Origin: Hyparrhenia diplandra
Taxonomy: Eukaryota > Streptophyta > Magnoliopsida > Poales > Poaceae
Assembly (NCBI GenBank): GCA_015847255.1
Contig: JADLZK010005495.1
Span: 248,001-312,000, forward strand
Length of the DNA stretch: 64,000 bases
Direction: 5' to 3'
Positions within the stretch are counted from its first letter, which is position 1, and each line of letters starts with the position of its first letter. The notes beneath the pieces were generated by a model that did no database searches, had not been told where the DNA came from, and saw nothing but the letters and a program-made list of their open reading frames with translations. Positions 57,396 through 64,000 of the stretch are shown piece after piece. The position numbers and the translations under genes were made by a program.

Positions 57396-60315
57396 ATGGC
57401 GGAGCAGCTGCGGTACATGAAAAGCCTTTATTTCGGCCCCGCACCTGGCAAGGTTCGTCGAATCGCTCCCAGAAACGTTCCGGCTGCAGTTCCCAATTTT
57501 CTCCGTTCCAAAATCATTTCCTGAACAGTTCTCCCCAAATCCTGTTCACTTCTTTGGTTGGGGGTTGACGCGGTTCTTTGTTGCTAATGAGGACAGGGGC
57601 TGATCCAAGATCTGGAGTACACCATGAGGACAAAGGTAGGCTCTTCTGCGACAAACACTCTTCCATGACCCCCGACTGACCCCCCGACGCCACGCCCTAC
57701 AGACAATATAATCTTGTCGCTGAGTTTTGTTTTGGTACTGATGGTGTAGGGCGGTTTGACACCCGAGGAGGAGAAGAAGCTCCGGTTTTACAAATTACTT
57801 CCAGCTTTTTTCCTTCGCCATGGGCTCAGTATTAGGCACTTTCGTGGGGTGGTTCAGTTTCGACAGAGGTTGCTCACTTCCTCACCTCTCGATTGATATT
57901 TGATAATGTTATTATATGCGATGTGCTATTTTCAAGTCGTGGTAAACAAGGAGCATTCAGTTCATTCCTGAGAAAGTGATAACAACAATTTGCGAGCACC
58001 AAATTGTGTTGAAAACATACCAAGAGCATGGTTGCAGCCATGTATATCAAGGTTAAAACCTAAAGTAGTATTCAATAATCAATAGACATGCTTGTGCAAA
58101 CCATCCTGGATGGGGAGCCTTAATCTATAGAGGTAAACACTAGTCTTAAGTGCTAATCTGTTTATCCATCCTTGAAACCGTAACTTTTTTTTTTGACTAC
58201 AAAATCTCCTAGTGCCGGCTGCTCGCCTGAGTAGCGACCCTTGGCACAAGCACCTGCCGGGACGTACAGGGTGGCAAAAAATGCTAGAACGGCTTTTTAG
58301 CGCCTCTCTAAGCGCTTGTCTTGTACCTGGCCTAAATAGGACTCTCTAAAGAAGTGTGTGTCATCTGACAACATTATTCCATTCTTATGGCTGTATTTTG
58401 AGAGCTCATTCCATAAATGTTGCACCGTCAGGGCAAATAAGTTATATTCTGCTTTTGTTATTACTCCTACCTTTCAAGGATATTGATAATTTGATATGCT
58501 TACCCTGCGCCTGCATTCTGCCATTGTTATTACTGTTCAAGGATATTTCTATGTCCCTACCTTATCCTTTCACTAGCCACAGTGAACATGTTACTTTTGG
58601 AGCAATTTGGCGATACTACTGTGTGTGTGATGCATATATGCAGGCACAGCTCCCTCACATTTGAGTGTAGCCTTGGGCCACATGAATTGCCAGTGCTTCC
58701 CATGATTTGTTCCTTAGTGCAGTCATGCTTGGGTTTTAGAGTTTGTTGTAGCGAGTGGGGTTGAACATTATAATTACTGTTTTCTTAACGAATAAAACAA
58801 GTCTCTATATGGGCAATGCATTTATTGGTGGAGAGGGACAATGCAAGTGATCGGATTTTGACTACAGTTGATTCAATTAAGTGTTGTATAGACAAAACCG
58901 CTAAACTTTTATTGTTAAATTTGCCTTGCAGACATTAGCTATTGGTACTAAATGCATGCTTACAAAATTCTGTTGTGCAGGACTCAAATTGCTTGGGCTT
59001 CCACCTAATCCCCGATTCGTAAGATTTTTGTGCAGCTTATGGTAAATCTCAAGGATATTGGACCTGGTAGTGATCCTGTTCAATAATTTCATGCAAAGCC
59101 ATAGCCAAGCTATGTTTAGATGAGAGACAAGTTAATAATTTTTTGCCTCATTCATAGTGAATGTGGTCCTTTTGTATTTGATGGCAGGATGATTCAACAA
59201 GATTAGGAAATACCTAAAATGAAACCTACCCGATTAACAATGATTATGATTATTCACATATCCTAACACTCGCTGGCAGACCCCAGATGAACAGTTAGCC
59301 ATAAACAATACTGCTATTGGATTTTTTGTTGAAATTCAATACTTATACATCTTAAAAGAGAAAACATAGGTAGTATGTAGAATACACTAACATTAAATGT
59401 ATGTTACTGATTCATTCGTAAGATAGTTTTATGCTCCAAAGTCATGTGTACCTTTTATGTTGCCACCATTTTCTCATGAAGTTATAATAGATCCATGCTG
59501 TAGTTGAAAGCAAACAGATAGATTATTAGGTTAACACAACAGTAGATGGAACCATTTGAAATAAAATATTGGATGCATCGACCCTTCAATGTTGATATGT
59601 TGCTGAAGAATCATTTTTCATCCTTTTCATTGAAAATGTGAATTTATTGAAACTACTTATCAGGCTGCGCTTATTTCACCGAAAGGGATTGGCTCGTGGA
59701 ACCTTGCGTGATTGCCCTGCACTGCTTTTTAAACGAGGAAGAAGGGACGATGAAGATGGAGCTAGCTAACATGTGTGGTTTGTTAACTTGCGATTCTTTT
59801 ACTTCGGCATCGGGACTCGGAGTTCCAACTAACTACTTGTTTCATTAACATCATACTTGCTTTTTCCTTGCTTCATTAACAGAATACTCAATAAGCATAG
59901 TGATGATGCATACCTGGTCAAAGTTGTGAAAAGACACTTTTTTTGCGGAGCATCTGTTCGATGATCGGCATCAAGATCAACCACTTTTCAGGTGGCACCC
60001 ACGCCATTCGTATATCGACAGCGCCTTTGTGGAAAGAATGAAGGAAGTTGAAGCTACCAACTCTGATGATGAGGCTAGATCAATTTCAAGAGAGACAAAT
60101 GCGAACACTGTGAGTTACTAGTTTACCAATAAGTTTACAGTTTGTCTATCTAGGTTTTAGAATGTTACACTGTAAGATGACACTTTTTTTTTTGTATATT
60201 GTGCTTACAGACACCATTTGGTGATCTGATGGAAGACTCACTGGCTTGTATACTCGGTTCTCCCGGATGCAACATGGGAAGCAACAATCCCCAGAAAAGA
60301 CTGGCACTGTCCTGA
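57396..60315 (+). pseudogene. Duplicated gene of unknown function, copy B (frameshifted)
   Basis: Exons in order: 57396-57452 (MAEQLRYMKSLYFGPAPGK); about 57597-57635 (GLIQDLEYTMRTK, GTAGGC donor); about 57751-57868 (GGLTPEEEKKLRFYKLLPA, then GSVLGTFVGWFSFDR in another frame because of one extra base); about 58645-58701; about 58932-59041 (LAIGTKCMLTKFCCAG, LKLLGLPPNPRFVRF); 59881-60110 (YLVKVVKRHFF, then frameshifted by a T7 run where copy A has T6); and 60211-60315 (TPFGDLMEDSLACILGSPGC to stop). The donor after the fourth exon is ATGATT where copy A has GTGAGT. It is therefore probably non-functional, by lesions different from those of copy A. The likely membrane segment in exon 3 is the only functional hint. 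Confidence 0.7.
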
Positions 60316-62190
60316 AGCGGAGCGAGCTGCGAGCTTCGCAGAAGAGGTCGCCGGCATCATCATCAGCATGCTGAAGGCTAGTTTACTATACTGTGAATGT
60401 TGGGACGAAGTGCTGTGTAATACCGTAGACGTCAGTATTTCATTTGAGCCTCATGCACCACAGTTGCTGGACAATGCTGTTTTAGTCACATCTATGGAGA
60501 GCTGGTGTCAGCAAGCGCGGCATTTGTAAGCTGGTTAAACCTGCATTGTGATGTAACCCATAATCCCTGCATTCTTCACCCAGCAATCGATAAGACGGTA
60601 TGGACGAGCGAGGCGACACTGGGCTCACATTACACACTCATCTTGCCTGGTGTGGTGTTTGCAGTTCGTGATCCACATAGGCTACCGGAGCAGATGGCAG
60701 TTCATTTTCAATTCTCATCATATGCAAAAGGAAATTAGCATCTTCAGGATTCAACAGTGCCGTGAGATTGTAGATGATGGTTCCCCAATCGATCCCAATG
60801 GGAGCGACAAAGGGGCAGGCAACTGCGGTTGCTTCCTAACACCATCAATTTTTCAGTCCACCAACGGTGAAAACGGAGTGCACTGCAATCTCAAGTTGCT
60901 GTTGCTTCCTCTGCCGTGCTCGCCACCAATAGCTGCTGTATCCCTGCCAAATGCTCGATCAAATGTCCAAAATTAGACTGCGTCCTGTTTTTTCTGTCCT
61001 AGTCAGGATTATGTGATTAGCGGTGTGTATCAGTGAAATGCAAATTTGTTTTGAGTAAACATACGAGAGATAGCTGTCAGAAAACCGAGGTGAGGATACC
61101 AGAGATATACATCGTGTTTTGCATATTACAGCCATGGTGCGAGGATTGACCAGTTCTTTGGATATGGCTAGTATTAGGGTAATCCGTTCTGTTTGATTAG
61201 CATTTCACCTTCACCGTAGGTCCGTAGCAACGCACGGGAGGATTGTGTAATATACATCGAAGGTTAAACCAGTAAGTTGATTCAAATCGGACTAGTACAA
61301 TCCATAATAAAGCATGGGCGGTTTTGCCAGTAAACGTATGGAACCTGAAACTATCCTTGCACCATGGATTTTGCCTTTATATGAGTAGGGAAAGATAACC
61401 TATAGCTTATACCAACATAAGTAGACTGCTAGACATGACACATAATAATCGATCAGGCAATGCGCAATGTTAAGAATCCAGACTGCCAGCTTTAAGGTAA
61501 GTGAAATTTGATTGAGTAATAAAGCATTGTTATAAATTTCCTTTTTCCAGTGCCATAATCCAGACAGAATGAGCATGCTTGCCTTCAGTGGGGCAAAAAA
61601 GAAAAGAAAGATTGGCATACAATTGCCGACTAATGCATGTTTGGATTGGGGGTCTTTCATTGGAAGGTTCTGTATCTCGTTCGAATTTGAACTCCAGAAA
61701 CCTTCCAGTGAAACACCCTCATCCACACAGATCATTTTTCTGATGGGCCTATACTGTACTGTACATACTCTGCTGCCAAGCTTTCTTGTAACAGCAAAGA
61801 TGACTACTATCTGGTGCTTGGGGTTTTCAATCAAGCCATGCCTTTGCAGACTAATGAACCCTAATATATGGTGACAAAACTATATTCCTTTGTTCTCATT
61901 CACTGTATGATAACCTCGAGAGTTGCAGTTTACTCATATTTATTGTGGGGCAGAAGAGCTCGGCATCTCCTGATGAGAAGGAACTACTATCCTTTGCAAT
62001 GGCTTGAGGTAGCTTGTTAACTGGCCAAAAGAAGGGCACAAACTTGGATCCCTGGAAATTGTAAACGACAATAGAAACAGAGCATGTATTAGTTCATGCA
62101 CAACAAAAGCATTACATGTTCAACCAGAAGGTGCTAGAAGTAAAATCATGCTCGTCCTGTACAAGTCAAAAATAAACTTGTACATCTGAA
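60316..62190. other. 3' flank of copy B and spacer; no gene recognised
   Basis: Up to about 61695 this is partly shared with the 3' flank of copy A. A phrase CGTAGCAACGCACGGGAGG near 61211 resembles a Helitron-type hairpin but lacks an adjacent CTAG end. No open frame here resembles a known domain. Confidence 0.4.
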
Positions 62191-62194
62191 ACTC

Positions 62195-63938
62195 ACTTCT
62201 GCCAGCAGTCCCGAATGATCTTTGTGACCAAGGGATCAACTTCTTTGGGAATATCAGGCCGCCGATCCTGGAAGCCAACTGCACCCACAACTTGCGTGGG
62301 GCCATTAATTCCACATTTCACTTAGCAGAGTTATGAGTCAATTAACTCCCCTCCAGCAATAGTCGCTTATCCATAAAACAAGTTAGAGATTTAGTTACCT
62401 GTAGAACAAAAATCCCCTTCAGGTTTTACCTTAAGGCATTTAGTTGAAACACTGAAACTTTGTCTCACCCTAAGCTAACAAATAAGAGCATTTGAAAATG
62501 ATACTAGAAAATCACTTACCTCTCATTGGATTGCTCATTCCGCAACACCTCTGGTGCCATCCACTCTGGCTGGTACAAGGGAAACTAAATTATATAAGAA
62601 ATTTACCTGGTGTTCCTATCACAACTAAACATAAAGAATTATTCTACTATCTAAACATCAAGGCACTTACAGTTCCAGCAGTGGATTTAGATGACAAAAA
62701 TGTACTGTGCTTTAAACGTGAAAGTCCAAAATCACAGACCTATGTATATTAAATTTGTTAGCCAACACTAATCTATAAATAGTAAGCAAAAGAGTTCAAG
62801 CTTCAATTCTCAAAGGGATTTAATTAAATACCTTAACAGTCCAATTATCGTCAACCAGTAAGTTTGGTGATTTTAGATCCCGGTGAACAATTGTTGGTAC
62901 ACTTGTATGGATGCAATTCATGCCTCTCGCCTATTGAGAAAACACAACCATAGTATTGAGCATGGACAAATAAATGGAAAAAAAACAATGAAAAAAAATC
63001 TTACCACATCAAGAGCCATCTTAGTCCCTACGCTTCTCATTAATTTCACAATTAGGACAATGAATGATCTTATGTAAGCTTCCCCTGAAAAGAAGAAACA
63101 ATTGGAGTAAAGACAATATTAAAGAAGACCCATTTGATCCAGCACTGATTCAAGTCTCACAAAAAGATACATGTAGAATATTTTGTTGGGAAAATTGAGC
63201 ACCCATCTATGTAGCCGATGGTCGCATGTGGACTAGTAGGCAAATTTATGCCAAGTTAGTCAACGATAGAAATATAACATTTACAAATTTACTATGTTCA
63301 ATACTATTTCTTTTCAAGTCATAAAATCATGCATCAAGTTTTGCAACAGGAACAGCTAAGCAGCTTCAAAAGTTCTATGTTGCATCTACCAAGTCTCCTT
63401 TTTTGGTAATCACTGAACCATGCATATCTTGATCAAGGTGTTTCATTAATCATTACAGAAAACCTAGTTGTACCTTGGTAGATATTCTGATACAATGGAC
63501 AAATTTGGGGGCCGTGTTACTGCACCCACCCATAAAGAGGACGATATCTGGATGTCAAAGACGGCGCATAATCCTCACCTATTAAAATAGACAATATTTG
63601 AATGATCAAATGTTGCAGCAAGGGAGTGGTATTTGAAATAAAAAGAAGCAATCAACAAAAACTTGTGGGTATCAAAAGCAAATTCTTTCACCTACTTCAC
63701 AACGGCACTCATCCAGAGCATCACCATAGAATTCTTTATCCAAGAATTTCTTTACAGCTACTTCCTGTAAATAAACAGAATACATAGCAAACAGGGAAAT
63801 CATGAAATCCATTCAAAAGATAGAACGATTATAGAACTTGTGTGCAGTGTGCTTATCTCAATGTAAGTTTCAGTTAAAATGCAAAAACTACTTACTGTTC
63901 CATTCCAATCAGCATGGTATACTTCTCCATATGAACCT
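62195..63938 (-). pseudogene. Raf-like MAPKKK (CTR1/EDR1-type) kinase pseudogene, partial
   Basis: Minus-strand exons follow the kinase subdomains. They are GSYGEVYHADWNGT (63936-63896), EVAVKKFLDKEFYGDALDEC with the ATP-site Lys (about 63768-63695), VRIMRRL then HPDIVLFMG (about 63582-63480), GSLHKIIHCPNCEINEKRR and MALDV (about 63088-63003), and RGMNCIHTSVPTIVHRDLKS plus PNLLVDDNWTVK (about 62933-62832). VCDFGLSRLKHSTFLSSKST plus AGT follows (about 62740-62670), then PEWMAPEVLRNEQSNE (about 62570-62520) and QVVGAVGFQDRRPDIPKEVD to a stop (about 62300-62200). HRD, DFG and APE motifs are intact. Damage: TGA after MRRL, a duplicated GGGT shortly after, a 1-base insertion after EKRR, and no sequence for subdomain IX (the CDVYSFGVILWEL region). 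Family members act in ethylene or defence MAPK signalling. The N-terminal regulatory half would lie beyond the window. Confidence 0.82.
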
Positions 63939-64000
63939 ATAAAAATATTGAAAGGAGAACAATCATTTTAATCATTACAAATCAAGAATATAATTATGCA

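Larger units (their letters stand above)
57160..61695 (+). repeat. Tandem segmental duplication, copy B
   Basis: It is collinear with copy A (46600-55920) from the upstream CTCGCGGTCCAACAAGG to the downstream GGTTCTGTATCTCGTTCG. It lacks the large retroposon. Confidence 0.88.

Noticed and set aside
61200..61245. GTAGCAACGCACGGG phrase as a Helitron end
   Set aside because: A hairpin-like motif is present but no CTRR end follows at the expected distance.
1..64000. tRNA, rRNA or other RNA genes
   Set aside because: No cloverleaf-type A/B boxes or rRNA signatures were recognised by eye; tRNA-like matches are retrotransposon primer-binding sites.

Overview
This is a nuclear window from a grass, most likely rice or a close relative. 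The pointers are DUF1618 and DUF3615 genes, a MATH-BTB gene, Stowaway and Harbinger-type elements, CACTA elements rich in CCGCCACGGTTAAT-like repeats, LINE tails and Asp-tRNA-primed Gypsy LTRs. I cannot name the species from sequence alone. Host genes are sparse and mostly damaged; transposable elements, many nested inside one another, make up most of the 64 kb. || Layout. 0.9-2.7 kb: a minus-strand DUF3615-type gene. 2.9-9.9 kb: a decayed Ty1-copia element with matching 192-bp LTRs. 9.9-11.5 kb: two CACTA-like blocks side by side. 12.7-13.6 kb: a poly(A) retroposon with a 17-bp target duplication. 14.6-15.4 kb: a LINE ORF2 remnant. 17.1 kb: a lone exon-like segment. 18.7 kb: a Helitron-like 3' end. 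19.0-20.3 kb: a frameshifted DUF1618 gene. 20.5-21.4 kb: an hAT-like element holding a Stowaway MITE. 21.7-23.7 kb: a dead TTF-zinc-finger hAT transposase. 25.1-26.8 kb: a MATH-BTB-BTB gene with one frameshift. 27.7-29.5 kb: a complete CACTA element (TSD CTA) with an hAT element nested inside. 29.8-32.0 kb: a Harbinger-like TIR element carrying an hAT transposase N-terminus. 32.5-45.8 kb: a Harbinger transposase split by a 10.9-kb minus-strand Gypsy element (TSD CCTCC), which itself holds two solo LTRs (TSDs CCTAT and ATGGC); the first solo LTR holds a TRIM. || 46.6-61.7 kb is a tandem segmental duplication. Each copy carries the same multi-exon gene of unknown function. Copy A is broken inside an exon by a retroposon that has itself received a TIR element and a 2.4-kb solo LTR (TSD ACGCG). 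Copy B is broken by small indels. Comparing the copies exposes tiny poly(A) retroposon insertions. 61.9-64 kb: a minus-strand CTR1/EDR1-like Raf kinase pseudogene that runs off the right edge. || No operon-like functional system is visible. The main biological interest is the layered insertion history, the tandem gene pair decaying by different lesions, the double-BTB protein, and the micro-retroposons.
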